The translations under genes were made by a program, and so were the position numbers. From contig NZ_FNJV01000004.1 in assembly GCF_900103125.1 (NCBI RefSeq), positions 310,001 to 374,000 of the forward strand: a stretch of DNA of 64,000 nt. Reading direction: 5' to 3'. Below, piece after piece: positions 18,338 through 26,833 of the stretch. This DNA comes from Mucilaginibacter sp. OK268. GTDB lineage: Bacteria; Bacteroidota; Bacteroidia; Sphingobacteriales; Sphingobacteriaceae. The notes under the pieces were generated by a model that saw only the letters and a list, made by a program, of their open reading frames with translations, was not told where the DNA came from and ran no database searches. Position 1 is the stretch's first letter. Each line of letters starts with the position of its first letter.

Positions 18338-18381
18338 CAGCAGCCCGGCTCCTCGAAAACAGGAAGCCGGGCTGTTGTTTT
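18338..18381 (+). terminator. Strong hairpin with T-run downstream of kbl
   Basis: CAGCCCGGCT (18341-18350) pairs with AGCCGGGCTG (18365-18374), extended inward by CCT/AGG with one bulged A, and is followed by TTGTTTT. It is about 145 bp past kbl and also forms the left end of the longer element at 18338-18625. Confidence 0.75.
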
Positions 18382-18625
18382 AAAGGGAAATATGGCCCAA
18401 AACTCGACCGTTTGGTAGGTAGTTAATTGACAATCAATAAATTAATACTTTTTAAAGTTTTAAAAACTGCTCAAAACTGTATCGAAATTTGTTAAAAAGT
18501 GTTAAAATCGATGATTTTGAACTGATTTTTGAACGTTTTTAGCCCCTTTTGGGGCAGAAATTTGTTAAAATTTAAGTTTTAAAAAGTTTTTCCGGATGAT
18601 GCCTCAAAATGCCGGATCATTTATT
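18338..18625 (+). repeat. Hairpin plus AT-rich repeat element, copy 1
   Basis: A hairpin containing GCCCGG is followed by a run rich in TTAAAA and TTTGAAC words. It has a diverged relative in opposite orientation at 38750-39026. Shared marks in the same order are CCGGGCTGTT, GGGAAATA or GGAGAAATA, TTAATACTTTTTAAA-like, a 29-base identical block (18485-18513 here) containing TTGTTAAAAAGTG, TTTTGAAC, and AAAAAGTTTT near the far end. It ends about 95 bases before the next gene, so its AT-rich part may be leader sequence of that gene. Function unknown. Confidence 0.65.
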
Positions 18626-18720
18626 TGTTAAACCATTTTTCAATTAATGATTTTTTAAGAATTAATTAAGCGGCGATCACAAATTTGGCTTTTATAATTA
18701 TAACCTTTTATAATAAACCC

Positions 18721-20004
18721 ATGTTTAATTCTTCCAGATTTCAATCCATATTGGTGGCCTGGCTGCTGCTGACTGGTACCCTCGCTTACAGCCAAAGCAA
18801 GCATAGCAAAACCTCGGCATTTACCAGTTATAAAGGCCTGATGATGGCCGGTTACCAGGGCTGGTTCAATGCTCCCGATGATGGTGGTGGTCGTGGCTGG
18901 AACCATTACAATTCGCACGGGAAATTTGAACCCGGCCACACCAATATTGATGTATGGCCCGATGTAAGCGAGTACAAAAAAACCTATAAAACACCCTTTA
19001 AACATGCCGATAGCAGCTATGCCTATGTTTACAGTTCGCATGATGCATCTTCTACCGAAACCCACTTTAAATGGATGCAACAGTACGGTATAGACGGGGT
19101 ATTTGTACAGCGCTTTATAGGCGATGTGCAAAGAGGACGCGGCAAGGCGCATAATGATGTGGTGCTGGGTAATGTACTTAAATATGCGCAAAAATATAAC
19201 AGGGCCGTATCGGTGATGTACGATCTTTCGGGGATGCAGGCCTGTGGCGATTCCCTGGTGATCAAAGACTGGAAACACTTGGTTGATAGTCTGAAACTAA
19301 CCAACCGGGGCAACAAGCAAACCTACCTGTATCATAATGGTAAACCGCTGGTAGCTGTATGGGGTATTGGTTTCAACGATCACCGCCGCTATGGCTTAAC
19401 CGAAGCTGAAAAGATCATTGATTTTTTAAAGAACGACCCGGTTTATGGCGGTTGCTCTGTTCTGCTAGGGGTACCCACCTATTGGCGCGATTTTGGGAAT
19501 GATACCGAAAAGGACCCGCATCTGCATAATGTGCTGCGCAAGGCCGATATTATACATCCCTGGTTTGTTGGCCGGTATAACGAGCAATCGTACCCACAAT
19601 TTAAACACCGCATTGCCGAGGATATAGCCTGGTGCAAAACCAATAAACTGGATTATGTACCTGTGGTTTTTCCGGGATTTAGCTGGCATAATATGAACCC
19701 GCACAGCCCGCAAAACCAGATCCCGCGTAACCGTGGGCAATTTTACTGGAAACAAATCACCGGGGCCATATCCAGCGGCGCCGAAATGCTGTACGTAGCC
19801 ATGTTTGATGAAGTTGACGAGGGTACGGCCATACTCAAGGCATCCAAAAATCCACCTGTGGGTTTAAGCAATTTTGTGAAGTATGAGGACGATATCCCCA
19901 ATGATTATTACCTGTATTTAACCGGCTATGCAGGCAAAATGCTGCGGAAGCAGATACCACTTCAGGATAGTATACCACCGCCGCTTACCGATAAGAAAAA
20001 ATAA
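18721..20004 (+). CDS. Exported glycoside hydrolase 71/99-like protein, copy A
   Basis: The ATG at 18721 gives a clean signal peptide (about residues 1-23, LAYSQS), preferred over a longer upstream frame; 427 residues. The family marks are GLMMAGYQGWFNAPDDGGGRGWNHY near the start, IDVWPDVSEY, THFKWMQQYGIDGVFVQRF, YDLSGMQ, VWGIGFNDH, WFVGRYNE and AMFDEVDEGTAI. Such proteins are classed as GH71/99-like (TIM-barrel endo-acting enzymes on alpha-1,3-glucan or alpha-mannan). Two further relatives are at 23519 and 36027. It is followed after 26 bp by a small membrane protein and then GH3, all plus strand. Substrate unknown. Confidence 0.8.
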   Translation: MFNSSRFQSILVAWLLLTGTLAYSQSKHSKTSAFTSYKGLMMAGYQGWFNAPDDGGGRGWNHYNSHGKFEPGHTNIDVWPDVSEYKKTYKTPFKHADSSYAYVYSSHDASSTETHFKWMQQYGIDGVFVQRFIGDVQRGRGKAHNDVVLGNVLKYAQKYNRAVSVMYDLSGMQACGDSLVIKDWKHLVDSLKLTNRGNKQTYLYHNGKPLVAVWGIGFNDHRRYGLTEAEKIIDFLKNDPVYGGCSVLLGVPTYWRDFGNDTEKDPHLHNVLRKADIIHPWFVGRYNEQSYPQFKHRIAEDIAWCKTNKLDYVPVVFPGFSWHNMNPHSPQNQIPRNRGQFYWKQITGAISSGAEMLYVAMFDEVDEGTAILKASKNPPVGLSNFVKYEDDIPNDYYLYLTGYAGKMLRKQIPLQDSIPPPLTDKKK

Positions 20005-20030
20005 AAAGATTATGTAATTTGTGCTTTATA

Positions 20031-20576
20031 ATGCCCAAACTACAATCGCCGACCTTTATTGATCATATTAATACATCCTTTAAAAAGAATGGGAATAAAT
20101 ATATTGTCAATTTGTTGTTATGGGTGTTGGGTATTGCCTTATGCGGACAGTTAATTGCTCAGCTATTTACTGTTAAACAGTTAAACAAGGTTACCGGCTT
20201 GATCCTGGCAAAAGAAGTCAGGGTCACGTCGTATGAAGGTGGCAGAGGAGGTAAACAAAACTATTCATTGATAATTACCTTAAAAAACAAGCAAACGTAT
20301 AATATCGATTTTAATACAAATAGCGATTGGTCGATAGGAGATCAATTACACATCAACGAAAAGGTTACGCTTTACAATCCTTCCTGTATTTACAATTTAC
20401 TAAGTCTTGACTGTCTTGATTTTGGGAGCAGGGTTAGCCAGGTTGAGGCAAATGGCGAAGTTATTTACAGTTTTAAAGCACACCAAAACAAAGCCTGGAG
20501 CTTTATCGCTTATTTAATTGTTGCTATGCTTATAGTGGTGTTTATAAAAAGGAAACTGAAAATTGATGCGGCCTAA
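20031..20576 (+). CDS. Two-helix membrane protein, unknown (DUF3592-like outline)
   Basis: ATG at 20031 chosen over an upstream TTG; 181 residues. Hydrophobic segments at about 21-43 (IVNLLLWVLGIALCGQLIAQLF) and near the C-terminus (SFIAYLIVAMLIVVFI) bracket a soluble region with GGRGGKQNYSLIITLKNKQTYNIDF and a WSIGDQL segment, similar in outline to DUF3592 proteins. No catalytic motif is seen. It follows the GH71/99-like gene by 26 bp and may be transcribed with it; it has no obvious link to sugar use. Confidence 0.6.
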   Translation: MPKLQSPTFIDHINTSFKKNGNKYIVNLLLWVLGIALCGQLIAQLFTVKQLNKVTGLILAKEVRVTSYEGGRGGKQNYSLIITLKNKQTYNIDFNTNSDWSIGDQLHINEKVTLYNPSCIYNLLSLDCLDFGSRVSQVEANGEVIYSFKAHQNKAWSFIAYLIVAMLIVVFIKRKLKIDAA

Positions 20577-20780
20577 ACTTCTTATACTTCAGGAAAAATA
20601 AAGCCATTCAGGCACGGGTAAATCGATTTTAGCAAATTCTATAACATTTTATATTCTAAACAGGCACTGTTAATGTTTTATTAATGTGTTATTATTTACG
20701 GCGCATAGTTTAGCTCCTGGTTGGCAATTCACTCGGATTGCCGATATACAAAATATTTAAACCTGATAACCATACATTTT

Positions 20781-23045
20781 ATGAAGAAAAAGTATGCCGG
20801 TGCGCTGGCTATTTTAATAATTGCGTTTTGCTCTTTTGAGTCGCCTAAACCACCTGTTAAATACCCGTATCAAAATGCCGCTTTACCGGTTGAAAAACGG
20901 GTAGCCGATCTGTTAAGCCGCATGACGGTTGCCGAAAAAATAAGGCAGCTGGATATGTACAGTGGTCATGAAGTGGCCAATATGAAAGGCCACGAATCAG
21001 AATCTTACTCAGACAGTGCCCGCATCAGCATAGGCACCGAAGGCATTGGTTCAGTGCATGATCTTTATCCTTTAACCAGCGATATCAGCAACCAGATACA
21101 GCGTTATGCTGTTGAGCATACCCGGTTGGGTATCCCCGTGTTGTTTATTGAAGAGGGCTTGCATGGTTACTCGGGCTTGGGAAGCACTACCTTTCCTATT
21201 CCTTTGGCATTGGCCGGAGCCTGGGATACTACCCTGGTGCACCAGGCAGGGCATATTATTGCTACCGAAATGCGTGCACATGGGGTAGCCATGGTGTTGG
21301 GGCCGGTGCTTTGCCTGCCGCGCGATCCGCGCTGGGGCCGTGTGGAAGAAACTTATGGTGAAGACCCTTATCTGGCGGCCGCCAATGGTGTTGCCATGGT
21401 AAAGGGCCTGCAAGGCATCAAAGTAAGCGCCCCGGATGCCGTATTGGCTGAACCCAAACATTTTGCTGTTCATGGCATACCCGAGGCGGGCAGTAATACG
21501 GCCCCGGTAAATATGGGCGAACGTGAAGCGCGATCATCGTTCTTATATGTGTTTGAAAAAGCCATCAAAGAGGGTGGGGCATTGGGGATGATGGCCGCTT
21601 ATAGCGAACTTGATGGGATACCTTGTGTCGATAATAAATGGTTGTTGAAGGATGTGCTGCGCAAGGAATGGGGCTTTAAAGGCTTTGTGCTGTCAGATTT
21701 GGGGGCTATCAAAATGTCGATGATCAACCACCGGGTAGCGGCCAATACCGCCGATGCGCTGGCTCAAACGCTTACCGCCGGGCTGGATATGCAGTTTTAT
21801 GATTTTCCGCATGCGGAGTTGATGAGCGCCATCAAAAAAGCGCTGTCCACCAAACAGCTAAGCATGACCGAACTTGACCGGGCTGTGGGCGACGTACTGC
21901 GGGTTAAATTTATGCTGGGGCTGTTTGATCATCCTTATGTTGATAAAAGCCTGATTAAAAAAGTATTCCATACCGAAGCGAGCCATGCTGTGGCCCTGAA
22001 AGCGGCGCAGGAAGGTATCAGCCTGTTGAAAAACGATAATGGCTTGTTGCCGCTTAATGCAAATACGCATTCGGTAGCCGTAATTGGTCCGCTGGCTGCC
22101 AGTACTTACCTGGGCGGTTATGCCAACACCGATGGTAAGGGCGTTGCCATATTGGAAGCACTGAGGCAAAAAGCCAGCAGTGATATGAAAATTGAATATG
22201 AAGCCGGCTACTCTACCAAAGATACATCCGCGGCAACACAAGGCGAAGAGCTGCAAAAAGCAGTGGACCTGGTGAACCACTCCGATGTAGCCGTAGTCGT
22301 ATTGGGCGAAGATATTGGTGAAGTTGGCGAAGGAAAAGACAGATCGAATCTTGATCTTAACGCCAGGCAAACCCGCTTGATAGAGACCCTGCAAAAAACA
22401 GGTAAACCTATTGCTGTGGTGCTTTTTAATGGCAGGCCCTTGTGCATCAACTTTGTGGCAAAAAAAATACCGGCCATTGTTGAATCATGGTTCCTGGGTG
22501 AGGCTGGGGGATCGGCCATTGCCGATGTACTACTTGGAAAAATCAACCCATCAGGTAAATTACCGATGACCTTCCCTCGGTCGACAGGGCAGATACCTTA
22601 TTATTACGACCATAAACCTACGTCAAGACACGTATATGTTGATCAGGATACTTCGGCCTTGTTCTCCTTTGGGCATGGTTTGAGCTATACCACATTCGCG
22701 TATTCAGACTTAAATATTAGTCAGAAAAGTATACCGGCTAATGGTTCGGTCAATATCAGCGTCACTGTAAAAAATACCGGCAAGGTAGCAGGTACAGAGG
22801 TAGTGCAATTATATATCCGCGATGTAATTTCCAGTGTGACCACCCCGGTAAAATCATTAAAGGGCTTTAGCCGCATCAGTCTGAAACCCGGCGAAAGCGG
22901 CAAGGTTCAGTTCAAATTAAATACAGAAGAGTTAAAGATCTGGAACCGTGAGATGAAACACGTGGTGGAGCCCGGCGAGTTTAAGATCATGGTAGGTTCG
23001 TCGTCTGAAGATATCAGGTTGAGAGGCAGCTTTTGGGTGAAATAG
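20781..23045 (+). CDS. Exported glycoside hydrolase family 3 (beta-glucosidase/xylosidase type), copy 1
   Basis: ATG at 20781 is chosen over an upstream TTG; 754 residues with a signal sequence (about 1-17). Parts in order: GH3 barrel (about 25-340) with RDPRWGR (181-187) and KHF (226-228) and the nucleophile in VLSDLGA (Asp306, with Leu where Trp is common), the alpha/beta sandwich (about 390-600) with GPLAASTYLGGYAN and VVLGEDIGEVGEGKDRSNLDL, and a fibronectin-III-like end (SPFG-type GLSYTTFAYSD, NTGKVAGTEVVQLYI). Beta-glucosidase and beta-xylosidase specificities both occur in this branch. Located between two GH71/99-like genes. Confidence 0.9.
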   Translation: MKKKYAGALAILIIAFCSFESPKPPVKYPYQNAALPVEKRVADLLSRMTVAEKIRQLDMYSGHEVANMKGHESESYSDSARISIGTEGIGSVHDLYPLTSDISNQIQRYAVEHTRLGIPVLFIEEGLHGYSGLGSTTFPIPLALAGAWDTTLVHQAGHIIATEMRAHGVAMVLGPVLCLPRDPRWGRVEETYGEDPYLAAANGVAMVKGLQGIKVSAPDAVLAEPKHFAVHGIPEAGSNTAPVNMGEREARSSFLYVFEKAIKEGGALGMMAAYSELDGIPCVDNKWLLKDVLRKEWGFKGFVLSDLGAIKMSMINHRVAANTADALAQTLTAGLDMQFYDFPHAELMSAIKKALSTKQLSMTELDRAVGDVLRVKFMLGLFDHPYVDKSLIKKVFHTEASHAVALKAAQEGISLLKNDNGLLPLNANTHSVAVIGPLAASTYLGGYANTDGKGVAILEALRQKASSDMKIEYEAGYSTKDTSAATQGEELQKAVDLVNHSDVAVVVLGEDIGEVGEGKDRSNLDLNARQTRLIETLQKTGKPIAVVLFNGRPLCINFVAKKIPAIVESWFLGEAGGSAIADVLLGKINPSGKLPMTFPRSTGQIPYYYDHKPTSRHVYVDQDTSALFSFGHGLSYTTFAYSDLNISQKSIPANGSVNISVTVKNTGKVAGTEVVQLYIRDVISSVTTPVKSLKGFSRISLKPGESGKVQFKLNTEELKIWNREMKHVVEPGEFKIMVGSSSEDIRLRGSFWVK

Positions 23046-23160
23046 GCTGCTTAATGTGCAGATGTACGGATTTCAGATGATTTTGGAACGAGTACATGTA
23101 GAGATGTATGTAATGGTAATAGCCTATCATTAGACATCACACATCAATAATATCAAAAAA

Positions 23161-23250
23161 GGGTGGCTGTCACCCTGAGCTCCGTCGAAGGGTAGAGCGC
23201 AGAGGCCTTCCCGCCATGCTTCGACGGAGCTCAGCATGACACCCTTTTTA
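23161..23250. repeat. Intergenic palindrome, GCTGTCAnnCTGAGC family, copy 3
   Basis: The left half starts GGGTGGCTGTCACCCTGAGC and the right half ends GAGCTCAGCATGACACCC. The interior (CCGTCGAAGGG, CTTCGACGG) matches copies at 16472 and 18209. It lies 115 bp after the GH3 stop. Confidence 0.75.
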
Positions 23251-23309
23251 GACAAATGTCTAATCATGGACTATTACTATTATAAGAGGGCATTTTGTTT
23301 TTAAGTTAT

Positions 23310-23413
23310 GGTTTACACTGTAAACCGTTTTTTTTAATAAAAAATATCATAATCAATTGATTATCAATTTAATAAATAAGTATAAGCCCCAAAAAGTGTA
23401 AACCATGTAAACC
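23310..23413. promoter_or_regulatory. Cluster of four TGTAAACC octamers
   Basis: GGTTTACA (23310-23317) and TGTAAACC (23319-23326) form a palindrome around one base; TGTAAACC recurs at 23397-23404 and 23406-23413. A 16-bp palindrome ATAATCAATTGATTAT (23349-23364) lies between. Repeated octamers at this density suggest a DNA-binding site, but the flanking genes converge, so no target promoter is evident. Confidence 0.35.
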
Positions 23414-23467
23414 CACTTTTATAACTCGGTTATATTGAGACCCCCATGATGTGTCTCCGGCAACAAC

Positions 23468-23498
23468 AAAGCCCTGCTGTTATTAACAGCAGGGCTTT
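23468..23498. terminator. Bidirectional terminator between convergent genes
   Basis: A nearly perfect 31-bp palindrome (AAAGCCCTGCTGTTA, one central base, complement) with T-runs on both ends. It separates GH3 copy 1 (plus strand) from the GH71/99-like copy B (minus strand). Confidence 0.85.
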
Positions 23499-23518
23499 TA
23501 TTGAAAGGTTAATATGAA

Positions 23519-24823
23519 TTAAGGTTTAGGTATGGTGGGTCGTATTGTGGTTAAGGCTATCTGTCCTTTGAACATTTTAGCCCCGTCTCCGGTTAGCCTC
23601 AGGTAATAATCGGATGAGCAGGGAGTGCCGTCTTCATCCAATGATTTAAAGCCTGATCCCACCGGTACAAAAGCCTGGCTTTCTGCGGTCTTGGCAATCT
23701 GGTTGCTTTCGTTGTATTCATCAAACATAGAGATGTAGATACCCTGCGCACCGGCGCGTTTCATGTTGTAAAACTGACGCCACATAAAATCGCCATGGGC
23801 CCTTTGCTGTGCACTTAAATCGCCGGGCAAAACGCAGGGCTGATAATCAATGCCATTAGCTGCGCAATAAGTTTCGTCCGGAACATTGATGGTATTGTAG
23901 AAATTGTCTGATTCGATCACGTTACCTATGCGGCCTACCATCCATGGCGATAACATATCAAAGGCCTTGTAAGTAGCTAGGAAGCCAGGGCGGGAATCGC
24001 TTTCCTCCTTACGCCAATGAGTTGGTACACCACCAATAACGTAACAGCCCTTGCTTTTAAACCAATTGATCACAGCCAGGCAGGAAGCAGCCGAAAAATT
24101 ATGATTATCATCGCTGAAACCAAAACCCCAGATACACACTACGGGCTTACCATTCTGTTTGGCGTAAGCCGTTGAGGAGGTATAAACCGACATTTTATTG
24201 GTCCAGTCGGTTTCCATTTCTGTGGCCATGTTTGTCCAGCCGCTTACATCATACATAATGTAAAATTTTACGCCATTTTTTTCGGCAGCTATCTTTACTT
24301 TGGCGGCCATGGCATCACGTACCGGGCCTTCGATGCCGCTGGGGTTAAAGCGCTGTAAGGCGGCCCCATCAATACCATAATCTTTCATCCACTTAAACTG
24401 TACATCAACGGTTTGATCGGTATAGGATGAAAATACGCGCGCTTCGCTGCCATTGTTCAAATTGGCGAAATCGGTTTTAAAAGTCGTAGTATAATCACGC
24501 ACATCGGGCCATGCATATATAGCTTTATTGGTTGGCGAAGGCGCTTTTGCCCAGTCGTTTGACCAATGCCAGAACATGTTGATGGGCGATCCATCGCCAA
24601 TAGCGGCAAACCAGCCCTGGTAACCCACCACAACTTTACCTACCACATCACCAACAGGCGAAGGGGTAACGTCGACAGGAGTGGTTGGAGGGGGGACAAC
24701 AACGGGTGGAGGTGGGGTGCTGCTATCCGATGTTTTTTTTGAGCAGCTGTTCATGGAGCAAGTGCTGATTGTGGCCAATAAGACTATTAAACTTAAAGTG
24801 CCGGATTTATGTTTTCTCATCAT
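23519..24823 (-). CDS. Lipoprotein glycoside hydrolase 71/99-like protein, copy B
   Basis: A 434-residue lipoprotein; the signal region ends at Cys27 (SMNSC followed by Ser-Lys-Lys) or possibly Cys22. A Pro-rich linker (about 35-58, PPPPVVVPPPTTP) leads to the catalytic-type domain with VVVGYQGWFA, FWHWSNDW, YAWPDVRDY, QFKWMKDYGIDGAALQRF, YIMYDVSGW, CIWGFGFSDD, GVPTHWRKEESDSRPG and ISMFDEYNE. It is related to the product at 18721 but more distant from the one at 36027. It is the last gene of the second SusC/SusD locus on the minus strand, after a strong hairpin (24894-24928). Likely surface-exposed endo-enzyme on an alpha-linked polymer; inference. Confidence 0.8.
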   Translation of the reverse strand: MMRKHKSGTLSLIVLLATISTCSMNSCSKKTSDSSTPPPPVVVPPPTTPVDVTPSPVGDVVGKVVVGYQGWFAAIGDGSPINMFWHWSNDWAKAPSPTNKAIYAWPDVRDYTTTFKTDFANLNNGSEARVFSSYTDQTVDVQFKWMKDYGIDGAALQRFNPSGIEGPVRDAMAAKVKIAAEKNGVKFYIMYDVSGWTNMATEMETDWTNKMSVYTSSTAYAKQNGKPVVCIWGFGFSDDNHNFSAASCLAVINWFKSKGCYVIGGVPTHWRKEESDSRPGFLATYKAFDMLSPWMVGRIGNVIESDNFYNTINVPDETYCAANGIDYQPCVLPGDLSAQQRAHGDFMWRQFYNMKRAGAQGIYISMFDEYNESNQIAKTAESQAFVPVGSGFKSLDEDGTPCSSDYYLRLTGDGAKMFKGQIALTTIRPTIPKP

Positions 24824-24893
24824 TTGGGGTTTAATTGAGGTAGAATGAAGGGTTGGATTAACAGGTTACTTTTTATGTCTGCTATTTGCTTTA

Positions 24894-24928
24894 AATACCG
24901 GTGGCAGAATGCTGCCGCCACCGGTATT
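24894..24928 (-). terminator. 12-bp perfect stem between locus-2 genes
   Basis: AATACCGGTGGC (24894-24905) and its complement (24917-24928) form a perfect 12-bp stem with an 11-base loop. On the minus strand it follows the duplicated-domain lipoprotein and precedes GH71/99 copy B. There is only a weak T-tract (TAAAG), so it may stabilise or partly terminate the upstream transcript rather than end it. Confidence 0.55.
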
Positions 24929-24949
24929 GTTATTAAAAATTAGAGGTGT

Positions 24950-26089
24950 TTATTTTGATATAAACCTCAGGTCGTCTATCCCGGTAGTAAGATCCGCATG
25001 GGCTTTCCCGGTTGTGAAAAAGAATATGCGGAAATGGTTTATCGCCGTATAGTCTGCTCCTCCATCATCTGTTTTGATCGCCTTGTCAAAGTCGAGCGTT
25101 ATTTCATTCCATCCGTTTTTCAGATTAGGGATAAGCGGGGCCACATCCCATGCCGACTCATGGTCATCTGATTTGCCGGAGCTGGTAATCTCGATAGATC
25201 CATCATTTTTAAGCAAAGAAACATCTGACACATACCACCAGAATTTAAACCTGCCGTTAGCTGCGGTAAAGCTTGTATTTACAGGTACGGCCACATCCTT
25301 TATAAATTGCATAAAATCGTTGCCGTTGGTGATGGTGTTTTTTAAATATCCTGTACCCACTTTTGCTCCTGATGTTTCGATGGTTGGGGTACCTACTGTT
25401 TGCCAGCCGTCGGCCAGGTCGGCACCGTCAAATACAACCGGCGGGGCGGGTGGCGCCTGTCTGAACACCAGGTCATCTATACCCGTAGTTAAGTCGGGGT
25501 GGCTTTTGCTGGTAGTGGAAAAGAATATACGGAAATGGTTTATCGCCGAATAATCTGCGCCGCCATCGTTGGTTTTAATAGCCACGTTAAAATTAAGGGC
25601 TATTTCGTTCCAGCCGCTTTTTAATGTACTTACCAAAGGCGCTACATCCCAGGCCGACTCATGATCGTCTGACTTGCCTGAACTGGTAATTTCTATGGAG
25701 CCATCTTTAATAATGGTAGGGTCTGATAAAAAGAGCCAGAATTTGAACTGCCCATTAGTTTCGGTAAGCTTGGTATTCAGTGGTGTTGGCAGATCCTTGA
25801 TAAACTGCATAAAATCGGATCCATTTGTTATGGTGTTTTTAATATAACCGGTGCCTTCTTTTTGGCCCGATGTGGTAATGTTTACATCGCCCACCGTTTG
25901 CCAGCCATCTTTCTTGTCGGCGTTATCAAACACCACCAATGTAGGATCGGGCGGAGGAGTTGTCGTGGTATCAACAGGCGGCGGTTTAAGCCCCGAGGTA
26001 TCCCGCGACGCATATTTTTCTTTTTTACAACCGGCAATTAGGCCTATGATAAGGATGGAGCATACCATCGTTGTTTTTATGAATTTCAT
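24950..26089 (-). CDS. Lipoprotein with two tandem jelly-roll-like (carbohydrate-binding-like) domains
   Basis: A 379-residue lipoprotein (Cys21, GLIAGC then Lys-Lys). After a Pro/Thr linker (about 30-50) come two copies of one domain, residues 51-210 and 218-379, joined by QAPPAPP. The two copies share long identical stretches, including a 22-residue stretch beginning GSIEITSSGKSDD and ending at DVAPL, and DGGADY. Each starts VFDxAD, contains DGWQTVG and ends TGIDDLxF, the form of beta-sandwich carbohydrate-binding modules. No catalytic residues are seen. It lies between DUF3823 and GH71/99 copy B in the minus-strand operon and probably is a surface glycan-binding protein (SusE/F role); this is inference. 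Confidence 0.75.
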   Translation of the reverse strand: MKFIKTTMVCSILIIGLIAGCKKEKYASRDTSGLKPPPVDTTTTPPPDPTLVVFDNADKKDGWQTVGDVNITTSGQKEGTGYIKNTITNGSDFMQFIKDLPTPLNTKLTETNGQFKFWLFLSDPTIIKDGSIEITSSGKSDDHESAWDVAPLVSTLKSGWNEIALNFNVAIKTNDGGADYSAINHFRIFFSTTSKSHPDLTTGIDDLVFRQAPPAPPVVFDGADLADGWQTVGTPTIETSGAKVGTGYLKNTITNGNDFMQFIKDVAVPVNTSFTAANGRFKFWWYVSDVSLLKNDGSIEITSSGKSDDHESAWDVAPLIPNLKNGWNEITLDFDKAIKTDDGGADYTAINHFRIFFFTTGKAHADLTTGIDDLRFISK

Positions 26090-26110
26090 TTCCTGTTTGT
26101 TTAGGTTAAA

Positions 26111-26815
26111 TTATTTAGGAACATCTATCTGCACTATTTCCGAAAAATTGGAGCTGTTGAAACTGTCGCTTAAACGCACCCCTACACGTACAAAAAATGT
26201 ACGGCCCGGAATCATGTTTGGTACGGTTAGGGTTACTGATTTTTCGGCATCGGTCAGATCCGTAAAGTTTTTGTTGATGCTTACGGCTAAAGCATCCGAA
26301 TACTCCCTGATGGAAGCCCCGGCGCCTACAAGCTTAGTGGTATTGATATAAGGTTGCGTGTCCTTAATGGTCGGTAAACCGGCGGCAATAGGCGCGGTAA
26401 TATCATACTTAAGGGTTAGGGTTGTCCCGGTTAAACTTGTAGTGAAGTTTTTGATAACGATGTAAGGGGTAACCGTAAAATCATGCTTGGTGCCCTGGGC
26501 AATGTTTACCACTATGGTATCAGTTACCGGCCAGAATGCGCCATTGGTAGGTACAACCTTGTAGGCGCTTTTAAACAGCTTGGTATCCTCAAACGTACCA
26601 TCAAATTTACTGGGGATGGTTTGCGGGGTTGTCCACCCGATCTGTTGTAGTTTGATCTGTGTACTGCCGCCGGATGTTTGCAGGTTACCGCCTGCAGATG
26701 AAATGATATTACCCTGAAATGAGGCGTTGGGGCCATCATAGTTATCTATTTTTGTGCAAGCAGAGATGGTAAGAATAGCTGCGACCACTAAAAAATTGCT
26801 AATTAGCTTTTTCAT
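26111..26815 (-). CDS. DUF3823-type lipoprotein of a SusC/SusD locus
   Basis: A 234-residue lipoprotein (Cys20, TISAC then Thr-Lys). The sequence begins IDNYDGPNASFQGNI, contains GWTTPQTIPSKFDGTFEDTKLF and YKVVPTNGAFWPV, and ends with a fibronectin-like part (GRTFFVRVGVRLSDSFNSSNFSEIV). Proteins of this outline, DUF3823, occur directly after SusD in Bacteroidetes loci and have a carboxypeptidase-like N-domain and a second beta-sandwich. They are thought to be surface glycan-binding helpers. Here it is 18 bp downstream of susD. Confidence 0.75.
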   Translation of the reverse strand: MKKLISNFLVVAAILTISACTKIDNYDGPNASFQGNIISSAGGNLQTSGGSTQIKLQQIGWTTPQTIPSKFDGTFEDTKLFKSAYKVVPTNGAFWPVTDTIVVNIAQGTKHDFTVTPYIVIKNFTTSLTGTTLTLKYDITAPIAAGLPTIKDTQPYINTTKLVGAGASIREYSDALAVSINKNFTDLTDAEKSVTLTVPNMIPGRTFFVRVGVRLSDSFNSSNFSEIVQIDVPK

Positions 26816-26833
26816 ATTTAAAAATTTTAATGC

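Noticed and set aside
20781..20850. Lipoprotein reading of GH3 copy 1 (Cys17)
   Set aside because: The residue before the Cys is Phe, which does not fit the usual lipobox; treated as a plain signal sequence.
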